Source: Cyclostephanos tholiformis
Taxonomy: Eukaryota; Bacillariophyta; Thalassiosirophyceae; Thalassiosirales; Thalassiosiraceae
Direction: 5' to 3'
Length of the DNA: 18,031 bases
Assembly (NCBI GenBank): GCA_036939975.1
Contig: JALLPB010001044.1
Span: 1-18,031 of the forward strand
Below the pieces are notes generated by a model. It had not been told where the DNA came from. It did no database searches and saw only the letters and a program-made list of their open reading frames with translations. The first letter of the stretch is position 1. The number at the start of each line of letters is the position of its first letter. This document shows positions 1 through 8,052 of the stretch, piece after piece. Position numbers and translations under genes: made by a program.

Positions 1-459
1 GTTTAGCGAGAAATAAGCGTAAATTTTACACTTAATTTATTTTGGGAACGCTCCATTATCATCATTGGCTCCAATCCAGGCCGTCGAGTGTCCCACTCCC
101 CCATCGTCGTGCCGTGGCATTTTTATGGCATGCTCTGTCGGTGCAAGATGCACACATACATGAGAGTGGCATTCTTGCATTGTTAAGGTGGCGTAGGCAA
201 GCCGGTGAAGCAGGAGAGAGGTCACAGTGGCAGATGTGCCATGGCATTCTCACATAAGGGGGGGTCAGACAAGGCCATCACATACATTAAAAATTAAGCC
301 TACATTAGATAATACATTAAACAACATTATACCAACATTTGTTTTGTTATAATGTCATATTTTGTACCTCCACTAATAGACAGAATTGGACAATACCATG
401 GTTCAAGCCAAACAAGAGTATAGAGTTTTGTGAGCACACACAAGGGTTTTTGGTTTAGG
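1..459. other. No gene recognised; mixed-composition intergenic DNA
   Basis: No protein family, RNA gene or element could be recognised here. Positions about 60-250 are clearly more GC-rich than the rest of the window, and overlapping short open frames occur there on both strands, as expected by chance in GC-rich DNA. From about 270 the sequence becomes AT-rich with repeated ACATTA words, including the 8-bp inverted pair ACATTATA / TATAATGT around 325-356. I looked on the minus strand for the missing integrase core of the Ty3 element that stops at 1785 and did not find it. Confidence 0.5.
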
Positions 460-469
460 GAAAATAGTA

Positions 470-510
470 AAAAACTACTCACTTGGCAGTGATGTAATTT
501 TTGATCACAC
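470..510 (+). repeat. Left terminal inverted repeat
   Basis: This 41-bp arm starts AAAAACTACTCACTTGGC and ends TTTTTGATCACAC. It pairs with the minus strand of 1602-1642 with five mismatches and no gaps. The A-rich DNA just outside both arms is also loosely similar, so the repeat could extend some ten bases further left. Confidence 0.75.
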
Positions 511-1601
511 AAAAGACAATTTCCTATTCCAAAGCTTCACTTTGGGAGGTCTAACTTTTAGAATTTCACTTTTTAAATATCACACCTAACTTTCAAATGT
601 ATTTCAAAATACTCACTCTGTTCTTTTTGACTTTTGAATAGACTCATCAGCAGTGTTTATGAATTAAAATATACTCACCTAGACTTCCATAGTTTCTGTT
701 GGTCACACCTAGGGTAAAAATTGTCTCTTTTTCTCACCTGGAGAGAGAAGCACTGATTTGGCAATAGTGGTTGTCCTCTTCCCCACTAATGGCAATTGTG
801 GCCATTGTCATTACCTTCTTATTCATGACCAATGAATTTTCCCACCTTTTTAAGGCATACTCATGCGACACTTCCTCTGCAAGCGGATCCTCCATTGCAT
901 TTGTCATTGTCCCGCTGTCGACATCAACATCATGTAGCACTTCGCCTTGCATTCCATGTCCATGCAATCATTGTCTCAGGCCTCCAAAAATAGGCTGATT
1001 GTTGCAATGTGGTTGCCGCATCCTTATTGTCGTTTGTTGTCATAGCTTTGTGCAATTGATGGGGAGAATGATCCTGCTTGTCCCTGCCATGGTTGCCACT
1101 CTTGCAGTGTGTATGGGCACTCTCTCTTGAGGCCAGCTCCCAAAAAAACAAACTTGATTGTCACATGCAGTTGTCATGCTGGTCCTGCATCTTGAAAATG
1201 GGGACGACCATGATCATCAAGATTGTGTTGTCTTGGTCATTGTGTGTATTCCCCCTCTATTGCCCATGCTTATCTCACGTCACATTGCATCATTGCATAA
1301 TCCCCATTGTCCGGCGTCTCATTGATTGTAGTGTCCGTATTCATGGCCATCCTTATTGTGTGTCATAACCAGGTGAAAGATTTAAATTTACAACAATTCT
1401 TGAGCTTGAGATTTTGAATTACCAAAACTGCCAAGTCAAAAATGTAGAAATGACAATATATCATATGATGGGTTTGTAAAGCACGAGAGACTAAAATAAG
1501 CAATATCCATAAGCACCGGTGAGGCAAGGGTGGCAAATTATGCTGACATTGCAAATTAGGGGCGCTTCAGGTGATAATCTTAGAATTCAAAAAGACCTAT
1601 C

Positions 1602-1642
1602 GTGGGATCAAAAATTACATTGCCGCCAGGTGAGTAGTTTTT
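1602..1642 (-). repeat. Right terminal inverted repeat
   Basis: Read on the minus strand this arm starts AAAAACTACTCACCTGGC and ends TTTTTGATCCCAC, the mirror of 470-510. The motif ACTCACCTGG is in its fullest form here. It lies about 140 bp from the point where the Ty3 integrase reading frame breaks off (about 1785). Confidence 0.75.
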
Positions 1643-1784
1643 GATTTTTTCATTTGGTTTAAGATGATTTTTTGCACTATGTGGGAATTTGTAGGTATCT
1701 GCAGGTACATCATCACATCACGCCACACAAATACACGTGTACACTCAGTTACAGAGTACACAAAGTGTACCTAAGCCACAAAGA

Positions 1785-2165
1785 TAATACCATATCCTTT
1801 TCCATCAAGTTTATTCCTTTGACAATAGTCACAATTGAATCTTTCAATGTATTGTCTTAAGTCTCGATTATAGTATTGTTTAGTTATTTGGTCATTGAGT
1901 CTCTTGCTTCCAGGATGACCTGTGACTTGGTGATTATCAATTCACTTGGTAGTTCTATTTTAGAATTAGATGGATTATCAACTGGTTTGGTGTAACATAA
2001 CACGTCTGTGATATCATTAAAGGTCTTGCAACTGTACCACTCTGGGTGTCTTGTCACTGATTGTTGGAGTTCATTATCCTCAACTTGTTTTTGTTTGATA
2101 TTTTCTATATCTAAAGGGTTGTCTTCTAAGATATCTTAAGGATGATTAAGATAACATTGATCATT
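1785..2165 (-). pseudogene. Ty3 pol: linker and integrase N-terminal HHCC zinc finger (truncated)
   Basis: Minus-strand reading after the RNase H tail gives a linker (EDNPLDIENIKQKQ, then VTRHPEWYSCKTFND, about 1985-2140). A frameshift follows, and then the integrase zinc-binding domain: HQVTGHPGSKRL at about 1897-1932 and FNCDYCQRNKLDGKGYG at about 1790-1840. The HxxxxH and CxxC ligands are all present. In the family this domain helps integrase multimerise and bind ends. Six or so residues that usually precede the first His are missing at the frameshift (about 1932). The frame then runs into a stop right after the zinc finger, and no DDE core follows. Stops also lie at about 2126-2165. The piece is a relic. 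Confidence 0.9.
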
Positions 2166-2800
2166 TCATTTTCTCTTCTTGAGTTTAGATTTCCTCTTTT
2201 TGAGATTAGTCAGACATGATAGATGGACGAGACAATTAAATATCTCTTTGTCATCAAACATAGAATAACTAGCTGATTCACTGTCTTCAGTAATGGCTTT
2301 GTTCCCCACTAAGGCTGACGTGTCATCTAGAAGTGAATGTCTTGAGAAGGTTTCTGCAATGACATTGCGTGGGCTTTCCACATAGGTAAGGTGGGACTAC
2401 ATTCATTGATGTATGATATCCATCGTAAGCATCATTCAGATGAATCACCAATATTAAGAATATATTTGTGACCTGTGTGAATATGTAGTTCAGCACCAAA
2501 TTGCATTGAATGGAATTCACGAAGTGTTGCAATGACACATAGAAGTTCTTTATCTATTGTTACATAATTCATCTGTGCAGGATTGAGCTTTTTGCTATAA
2601 TATGCAGCAGGGAGATCATCTTGCATGCATGCACCAAGTTGATAGTTGGCTGCATCCGTAAAAATGTGGAATGGTTTGTTATGATTAGGATAAGAACAAA
2701 GAACATAGTAGCCATTAATGCTTTCATTTCATCAAATGCTTTTTGCATTTCAGTTGTCCAAATAAAAGGAGGTCTTTTCACCTTACTTTGGGGCACCAGT
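2166..2800 (-). pseudogene. Ty3 pol: RNase H domain
   Basis: RNase H cuts the RNA strand of the RNA-DNA hybrid during reverse transcription. Reading right to left: the RT connection WTTEMQKAFDEMKALMA (about 2710-2762), then after a one-base frameshift near 2708 the motif FTDAANYQLGACMQ (about 2625-2665). Next come YYSKKLNPAQMNYVTIDKEL and REFHSMQFGAELHIHTGHK to about 2464. A second shift follows near 2380-2440, then the tail NVIAETFSR and DDTSALVGNKAITEDSESA, ending in a Lys-rich KKRK stretch at 2166. The first catalytic Asp (FTDA) and the Glu (DKEL) are present, but the Asp of the usual TDHK motif is Gly here (codon 2471-2473). Part of the conserved tail between 2380 and 2440 is scrambled. 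It is not functional. Confidence 0.92.
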
Positions 2801-3710
2801 TTTTGATATTAATGGGGCCGAGATATCTGATCTATGTGGCCACATATCCCTATAATAATTGACCATACCAACAAAACCACATAGGAGTTTTAATGGGGGA
2901 GGAAGTTGCATTTTTAGAATTGCTTCAATTTTCTTTTTCCATGGTCTAATACCAGTTGGGGTTAACCAATAGCCTAACCAATCAGTTTCCTTAAGTGCCC
3001 ATTCACATTTCAATGTAGTAATTGTGAAACCATTATCTTGTAGTTTCTGTAGTTCTATGTGAAGCACTTTCATATGTTCTTCCCAAGTGTTGGTGAAAAC
3101 TCCTATATCATCAATAAAGACTTCAGTTTCGGAAATATCTCTTAGTATATTTTTCATTACCTCTTGGGCAATATCGGGGGAACAAATGGTGTTGCAATGG
3201 TGCAGAAATCATTTGACTCATCATTGAGTTCAAAAGTATAATATTGCATGGATATGTCCATTTTGGTGAAGAATTGATATCCAGGACATCTTTTAAAGAT
3301 GTCTTGAATTATTGGTAGAGGATATTGTCTCCTTCTAACCACTTTGTTTACTTCCCAAGTCACTAACCCAGCAAAATCTGCCATCTTTTTTGGGTGTGAT
3401 AAAAGTGAGAGAAGCCCATTCACTTGCTCCTTGTTTTGATAGTACACCTATTTCACAAAGATGTATCAATTTTTTTGAAAGTTTTTAAGTAAATCACAGG
3501 CACTGGATAGGGCCTGGTGTGTTTTGGCTTTGCATTTGGTTCCAGTTCGATGTGGAACTTTTAATGTGGATAGACTCCTAGAGTACCATCAAATAGTTTG
3601 GTGAACTCACTCAAAACTTGTTTTGTATCAGCCTTTTGCTGTAGGTTCAGGTGCTCCAGTTGGTTTACAACATCATCAATTTGAACCTTTTCATACTTTG
3701 CATCAAGTAT
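2783..3710 (-). pseudogene. Ty3 pol: reverse transcriptase domain with internal deletion
   Basis: The RT region starts with KYEKVQIDDVVNQLEHLNLQ just after the in-frame TAG at 3711, then GTLGVYP, a stop, and KFHIELEPNAKP..RPYPVP. Two frame changes lead through [20 protein letters not shown] (about 3375-3440) to [14 protein letters not shown] and the first catalytic motif [16 protein letters not shown] (about 3230-3285). After CTIATPF (about 3190) around 13 residues, including the RLPMGL-type motif normally found there, are absent and the frame changes. Reading resumes at [10 protein letters not shown]. The catalytic box FIDDIG is intact at 3101-3118, followed by DWLGYWLTPTGIRPWKKKI and GFVGMVNYYRDMWP. 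Catalytic aspartates survive, but the deletion, stops and shifts rule out activity. Confidence 0.96.
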
Positions 3711-4669
3711 CTAGATTGCATAGCAAGTTGGATCATACCAATCCATGCCAAAGAATTCAACTTCCTGTTGAATTTCAATGATATTTGACATGGCCGCAAA
3801 ATTTTTGTCCTTTAATTGGTGTGGATCTCTAAGTGGTAATACACTTTTGAACCATTCTATGGTGCTTGTGCTGTATTTAACATCAAAACCAGTTTTGGTT
3901 AAGAAGTCAGCACCCAATATCACATCATATTTACAGGTGTCTGATTCAAATATGAGAGCCTTTTGCTGCTCAATATTTCTGTTCTTATCAAGCTCAGGTA
4001 ATCTTAGATTACTCATGACTACAATATCTGATAATTGGTAAGAACCTGCCAGTGTGGTTACGTTCCTGCTCTGGGATGTTTTACACGGTTGGCATTTCCT
4101 TGGTAAATATCGTATATTAATCAAGATTGTGGTTGAACCAGAATCGAATAAGACTTTAAGTGATTGTCTGGATCTTAATGTGCCAATGGTATCTGCTACC
4201 ATGATAGTCACTGGAGTTAAATTCCTATTCTGAAGAATTTTTGTTGAATTTACATGGACTTCTTCAGTCATGTAACAATGATGAATCATATTTGATTTGT
4301 TAGGTGTGTTCCCAGTGGAAGGGGATGTAGACTTAGTGTTGAAAAAGGTGTCTGATTTCGTAATCTTAGACAATTTATTACTGATTTCAGTTTTGCACAA
4401 ACATGTCTTCCACTGGTGCGGACCATCAATAATTGTTGAATCCAAATGTGACATCATCTTCAGAATTAGTGAAGGGCAGACCATCACCATGACATCATTG
4501 TCATAGAGATTTAGAAGATCACCATCCAACTTTGAGGGGCTAAGCTTCTCAGGAGCTTTCTTTTTCTGGAAATGTTTCTTAGTGATTCTCAAATCAGGCT
4601 CCTCAAGTGTTTTGTGTTCTGGGGTCTTGTGACCCACATCTGTAGCCTCAACCAACCTGCTCTTTTTGG
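3711..4669 (-). pseudogene. Ty3 pol: aspartic protease (retropepsin-like) and upstream linker
   Basis: This is the longest surviving frame of the element (about 314 codons). Its only upstream start-like codon is TTG, so it is a segment of a longer polyprotein, not a separate gene. The N-terminal half is a Lys/Ser-rich linker (RITKKHFQKKKAPEKLSPSKL). The protease core follows: VLFDSGSTT with the catalytic Asp codon at 4143-4145, then a Cys-rich stretch RYLPRKCQPC, NLRLPELDK, and the closing ILGADFL motif at about 3900-3920. After it come STIEWFKS and a Trp/Tyr tail. In the family, this enzyme separates Gag and Pol products. The DSG triad and the ILGADF flap-partner motif look intact. The frame ends at TAG 3711-3713, directly in frame with the RT N-terminal wording, so the stop is probably a nonsense mutation. 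Confidence 0.93.
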
Positions 4670-5171
4670 GAGTGTTAGAAAAATATCAAGATGATAATTT
4701 GAAACGGCTCTGCTGCTGTTGCTTGATTTGTCATTGACTTCCTCATCACTTGGCATGGGAGACTCATCTTTGCCTGGGGATTCATCCCCACTGCTGAGAT
4801 GATGACTGATGTTAAATTGCATGTTGTGTCCTTGTTTTTTAACGTAGAAACTCAATGCATGTGTTTTTTTTATTACGCCTGCACTCATCATATGAATGCT
4901 TGGATTCTGCTCCATGCAAATGACAGGGTTTAAAATCCTTGTCAATTACATCAAATGGACCTTGCAGTTGCCATGTGGATCCTTTTCAGGGCAACAATTG
5001 CTGTATCATTCGCAACTGCTTGCATTTGCAACTTGTTTTGAATTGTCATTGAATCCGTGTTTGTTGTACGCATTCTGTCATTTGTTATGACTGTAGGAAT
5101 AATGACTCAACTTGTTGTGATACCTTTGTCCAACTCATTGTGCATCTTGCATCTGGTTGATACAAATCTGG
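4670..5171 (-). pseudogene. Ty3 gag C-terminal part: zinc knuckle and acidic linker
   Basis: On the minus strand one frame reads GPFDVIDKDFKPCHLHGAES, continuing KHSYDEC at 4881-4925: a Cys-x2-His-Gly...His-x4-Cys knuckle like those in diatom gypsy gags, where it binds the genomic RNA. In another frame the region 4680-4800 is acidic and Ser-rich (SSGDESPGKDESPMPSDEE), which fits the linker between Gag and protease. Stops and frame changes separate knuckle, linker and the protease frame. From 4946 to 5171 the reading is Asn/Gln-rich and interrupted by stops. Confidence is good for the knuckle and lower for exact limits. Confidence 0.7.
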
Positions 5172-5940
5172 TCATCTAACTTTTTCTGAAGAGAGCCATT
5201 GCAAACTCACACATTGTGGGACTGCAATGTCTCTTTGCTGAGCTTGTTCCTGCTGTGAATAAATTTGGTGCGGTTTCTCTTGTGGAGGCTCATAGAGAGC
5301 CATTCCACCTGTAGGGCTTTGTTTGACACCAAAATGTTGCCCTCTGGGAGCTTTTTGGTGATGCACAGAAGCTCCTAGAAGCAATTGAGATGATCCATTG
5401 GCGTCACCATGAGCCATGAGTTCCTTATGGAAAACATGGTTGCCACCTGGAGCCAAGTAGATGTACTGGTGATCTCGGGGCGTCTTTTTGCTGAGCATTT
5501 TGATCAAGAAAAGATTGGTTGCTTGATCAAAATTGGTCAGCGAGGAGCAATTGTGCTCCGGCAGAACCATCATTGGATTGACAGGTTCTGGAAAGTGCTT
5601 GTGATGCTCCTGTTTCCAGTCGGTCAAGTACCAATCCTGGAGTACATTTTTGAACTCCAGGAAAGACCCTGCATAGTCCAGGTCAACTTTTGCCGCTCTG
5701 CGGATGAAGTCGTCGATTGTTTGATTGAGTAAACTTGATGCCAAATTGGCCCAAATCCTTATGAATTTTTGCCTTTTATTTGTTGCAAGAATTATTGCTC
5801 TTCAATTTGTAGACATTGCCCAGGGTTGTCTTTTTGGTCCAGGTTGTCTGGCCCTTAAAGTGAGGCATCTTTTCTTAAACAGATGCCACAATTACTGTTG
5901 TTGAACTGGTCAACTTTTGCTTCCAGTTCTAAGGTAACAA
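5172..5940 (-). pseudogene. Ty3 gag capsid-like region
   Basis: A 190-codon open stretch (5172-5744) reads DDFIRRAAKVDLDYAGSFLE, then FKNVLQDWYLTDWKQEHHKH, PRDHQYIYLAPGGNHVFHKE, and ends in a Gln/Pro-rich tail (PPQEKPHQIYSQQEQAQQRD). It lies immediately upstream of the zinc knuckle, where the capsid part of Gag belongs, and its style fits the gag of diatom gypsy elements, although gag is too variable for certainty. The frame opens at a TTG codon, so the true start lies further up. Between 5744 and 5940 there are several stops. One frame there gives LELEAKVDQFNN, which could be the start of a coiled coil. The Gag would form the intracellular particle. Confidence 0.7.
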
Positions 5941-5943
5941 AGC

Positions 5944-6183
5944 TGTAATTACAGTGCACTACCATGCAAGAGAAGTGATAATAACGTAGATGTAGAGATT
6001 TGCTGAGATAAATAAATTATGAGCTTTAGATTTATAGAATCTACAATGTGAAGCAAATGCTGATTTGATGGGTATTCTCATTTCCAATCCCACAAAGGTG
6101 GTATGAGAACTAATGATTCTTATGAATCCCACTAACTATGGCCAGTAGTTAAGTGAGCCTTGGTATCTACCGTACATACTACA
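5944..6183 (-). repeat. Candidate 5' LTR of the Ty3 element
   Basis: Read on the minus strand, a 240-bp block just upstream of gag starts TGTAGTATGTACGGTAG and ends TGTAATTACA, i.e. TG...CA ends with a short TGTA/TACA inverted pair, as in LTRs. It contains a TATA-like CTATAAAT at about 6030-6038. The position directly before gag is right for a 5' LTR. However, no second copy is visible below 1785, no clear primer-binding site follows it, and the limits rest on position and end sequence only. Confidence 0.35.
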
Positions 6184-6294
6184 AATATGAAAATAACTAT
6201 AGTAGTTGATAAAATCATACTATTATTCAGATGTATTTGGTAAGATTGACATGCAGACCAAACACTTGTGTGACTACCCATATAAGTCTACCCC

Positions 6295-6469
6295 CTCCTC
6301 CTTGTCCTCCTCTTCCCCCTGCCATTTCTGTTGCTGTCATTCTTGTCATTGTTGTTCTTCTTGGTGTTATTGTGGTCATTGTCCACGTCTTTGTCATTCA
6401 TATGATTGTTGTTTTTGGGGGGCATGCTGAGTGAGCATTACTTCAACATGCTCCCCCCCCCCCCCCCCC

Positions 6470-6507
<38 letters not shown>

Positions 6508-6622
6508 AGTGAGCATTACTTCAACCTGCTCCCCCCCCCCCCCCTCCTCCTCCTCCTCCTCCTCCTCCTCCTCTCCCTCCAGCCTTTCTGTTGATGTCAT
6601 TCTTGTCCTCATCATCAATGTT
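6295..6622. repeat. Composite low-complexity block: poly-C runs, TCC repeat and duplicated segments
   Basis: The block contains C17 at 6453-6469, one T, then C37 at 6471-6507, another C run at 6531-6544, and a (TCC)n run at about 6545-6580. A unit GTGAGCATTACTTCAAC followed by A/C-TGCTCCCC occurs at 6431 and again at 6509. A second pair, TTTCTGTTG(C/A)TGTCATTC, occurs at 6325 and 6585, 260 bp apart. This shows local duplication around the C runs. Apparent proline- or glycine-rich reading frames here are simply translations of the homopolymer. Confidence 0.9.
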
Positions 6623-6798
6623 GTTGTAGGTGGTGGTGTCAGTTGATTGTTGCTCTATATTTGAAGGGCGGGTGGAGCAAATATGATTTCATCGTCGTCA
6701 TCAATTTTCATCATGAGCATTTTACCACAGAAGATACCCTGGCAGGGCCCATGCTATTGCCAATTCTTGAAACATCATGGCATTAGTCTCAACATGCG

Positions 6799-7095
6799 TT
6801 ATGCCGTGATGTTGCCAAAATCATCGACTGTTGATTTCATGCACCACAATCTTGGATAAGAGAGCGTGCAGGAGCAATATTGGCAAAAAATGATGTTGTG
6901 GTCAGTCCGTAGTCCATTGCTGTTATCTCTTTTTCTTTTGCATTGAATTTTTTGAGTTTCCCACCAGATTAATAAACATCTGGTGGGAAAAGACCCAATG
7001 GACCCCCTACTAGTGCCAAACACATACTTACTACAAACAGACCTGTTCATACACTCTAGGAAATAATGTAGACCATAAGTGTGGGTAGCTACCAA
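6799..7095 (-). pseudogene. Unrecognised open stretch; weak resemblance to a piggyBac-type transposase
   Basis: A 98-codon open stretch on the minus strand reads YGLHYFLECMNRSVCSKYVF, then GTSRGSIGSFPTRCLLIWWE. The pattern of an aromatic-rich helix, then a (F)GT-R-G-FP segment, reminds me of the region after the second catalytic Asp in piggyBac-type (DDE_Tnp_1_7) transposases. The Asp itself is not present and no other conserved block is visible on either side. Stops occur above 7095 and below 6799. A perfect 13-bp hairpin (6957-6990) lies in the middle of the frame. The similarity may be chance; this is a suggestion, not an assignment. Confidence 0.22.
6957..6990. repeat. Perfect 13-bp inverted repeat (hairpin)
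   Basis: TTTCCCACCAGAT at 6957-6969 is followed by an 8-nt spacer and its exact complement at 6978-6990. It is the strongest small hairpin in the window. A related word, TTCCCACCAGA, occurs in the insertion inside the copia element near 12944-12954, also in a hairpin. Confidence 0.85.
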
Positions 7096-7440
7096 AATTT
7101 GCTTAAACAGTTTAGACCTGATGACTAAGTTTCATCCCGTGTGGTAGATTCTCTTTTGACTTTTTCTGTAGGATTGGTCTGAGAAGTGCTTAGTAGCAGG
7201 GTCAAAAACAGAAAAACAGTGAGGGTGTCCTAGGCCATTTCGAGTGAGGCAACAAAAGAAAGGTAATGGAATGAAGTTTTGGAAAAGTGAAAATTATGTA
7301 CATATAAGACAACATTTTTACATATATATGTGTGTGTTGAAGTGTAGAATTCTGTACATAGGAATTTGGTATACTTTGTGAGAAATATCTGATGTGGCTT
7401 CACATAGGATCTTTTATCCTACAAAGGAATGCATCTGGAT
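7096..7440. other. No gene recognised
   Basis: AT-rich sequence without long open frames. There is a short TATATGTGTGTG simple run near 7322-7337. A pyrimidine stretch followed by TGTAG (about 7150-7172) resembles an intron 3' end, but no exon partner is visible, so nothing is annotated. Confidence 0.4.
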
Positions 7441-7452
7441 CTTCCACCTGTA

Positions 7453-7506
7453 TTCAAGATAGATAAGATTGGATTTTCTCATTCTGTCTTCAAGATAGAT
7501 AAGATT
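7453..7506 (+). repeat. Direct repeat of 18 bp, spaced 36 bp
   Basis: The word TTCAAGATAGATAAGATT occurs exactly at 7453-7470 and 7489-7506. The spacer keeps the reading frame open in the plus-strand frame 7429-7728, but that frame ends in a poly-C run and matches no family, so I treat this as a local duplication rather than a protein repeat. Confidence 0.85.
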
Positions 7507-7636
7507 ATCAGCAGCAGTTTGTCAATACTTACACCAGTGAAGCAATATTCACTAACATATCCTACCAGAAAGGATGGCTCATCTGTGGGTGGACATGGAA
7601 GCGGAAGCCCAAAATCAACCCTCACTGTTTTTGATG

Positions 7637-7669
7637 CCCCCCCAATCCCCCCCCCCCCCCCCCCCCCCC
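7637..7669. repeat. Poly-C tract (C7-AAT-C23)
   Basis: Seven C, then AAT, then 23 C at 7647-7669. It is the second long C homopolymer in the window. On the minus strand it is a G tract able to form a G-quadruplex in principle. Length may be affected by sequencing or assembly. Confidence 0.9.
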
Positions 7670-8052
7670 GCCAAAGTTTTTGGTCTGGTCATTTTGGACT
7701 GATTTTTGTTTGTTTAGCAAAAACATGATTGAAAAAAGGAAAGATGCCAAGAAAATCCCAGTTTTTGTACATAACAAAACATACCACCCCACCCCACTCC
7801 ACCCCCTACCAGAAGTTTAATGACTGATTTTTTGGGACTGAATCGTTTGTTATTTTGACAGAAATAAGTTTCTTCCAGTAGTCCTGTATAGAATGTCTAT
7901 TAATATCCTATCATTTTGGCCTTTATCTGTTAATAGATTAAATTGCTTCTTAAAATCTAATGGGGAAGATGAAGTCTTTTTTCAAACAAAAGCTCTATGT
8001 ATGTAAGCGTGAAATCATAAAGAAATAATTGGAGTATATATTTTATACTAAG

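Larger units (their letters stand above)
470..1642. mobile_element. DNA-transposon-like element with 41-bp terminal inverted repeats
   Basis: The two ends are inverted copies of one another: 470-510 on the plus strand and 1602-1642 on the minus strand match at 36 of 41 positions without gaps. The total length is about 1.17 kb. Further inward both ends carry repeated short motifs of the ACTCACCTGG type (plus strand near 477, 611, 673 and 733; minus strand near 1369, 1568 and 1628), a layout typical of subterminal transposase-binding sites in DNA transposons. The middle (about 770-1365) is rich in CATTGTC words and has short open frames on both strands (for example 734-967 minus, 1078-1368 plus) in which I recognise no transposase domain. 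I found no convincing target-site duplication, so the exact ends are uncertain. It may be a non-autonomous or badly decayed element. The superfamily is not determined. Confidence 0.6.
1785..5940 (-). mobile_element. Ty3/gypsy LTR retrotransposon, decayed and truncated
   Basis: On the minus strand the order gag - zinc knuckle - protease - reverse transcriptase - RNase H - integrase zinc finger can be read from 5940 down to 1785. RT and RNase H preceding integrase is the Ty3/gypsy order. The wording of RT and the RNase H tail is like the gypsy families of diatoms. Frames are broken by at least four frameshifts, several stops and small deletions. The integrase catalytic core, C-terminus and 3' LTR are not found below 1785. 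DNA of 1643-1784 is not recognised as gypsy; it contains palindromic GTGTAC/TACACGTGTA words and could be a breakpoint. The element cannot be autonomous. Confidence 0.93.

Noticed and set aside
42..257. Overlapping open frames on both strands near the left edge
   Set aside because: GC-rich composition lowers stop frequency; nothing in the translations resembles a domain.
771..998. Plus-strand open frame starting with a hydrophobic, membrane-like segment
   Set aside because: It lies inside the TIR element in CATTGTC-rich sequence, overlaps an equally long minus-strand frame, and matches no family I know.
3530..3560. tRNA-like TTCGA box (GGTTCCAGTTCGATG)
   Set aside because: It is within the Ty3 RT coding sequence, and no cloverleaf can be formed around it by eye.
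3778..4041. Plus-strand frames opposite the Ty3 protease (also 4297-4506 and 5409-5732)
   Set aside because: They are shadows of the minus-strand gag-pol, which carries the recognisable motifs.
6394..6646. Proline-, serine- or glycine-rich open frames on both strands
   Set aside because: They are translations of poly-C and TCC runs in all frames; no flanking coding sequence supports them.
6957..6990. Bacterial-type terminator
   Set aside because: It has no T run directly after the stem, and the surrounding retrotransposons point to a eukaryotic genome.
7150..7175. Intron 3' splice site (pyrimidine tract then TGTAG)
   Set aside because: No exon with coding sense follows and no matching 5' site was found nearby.
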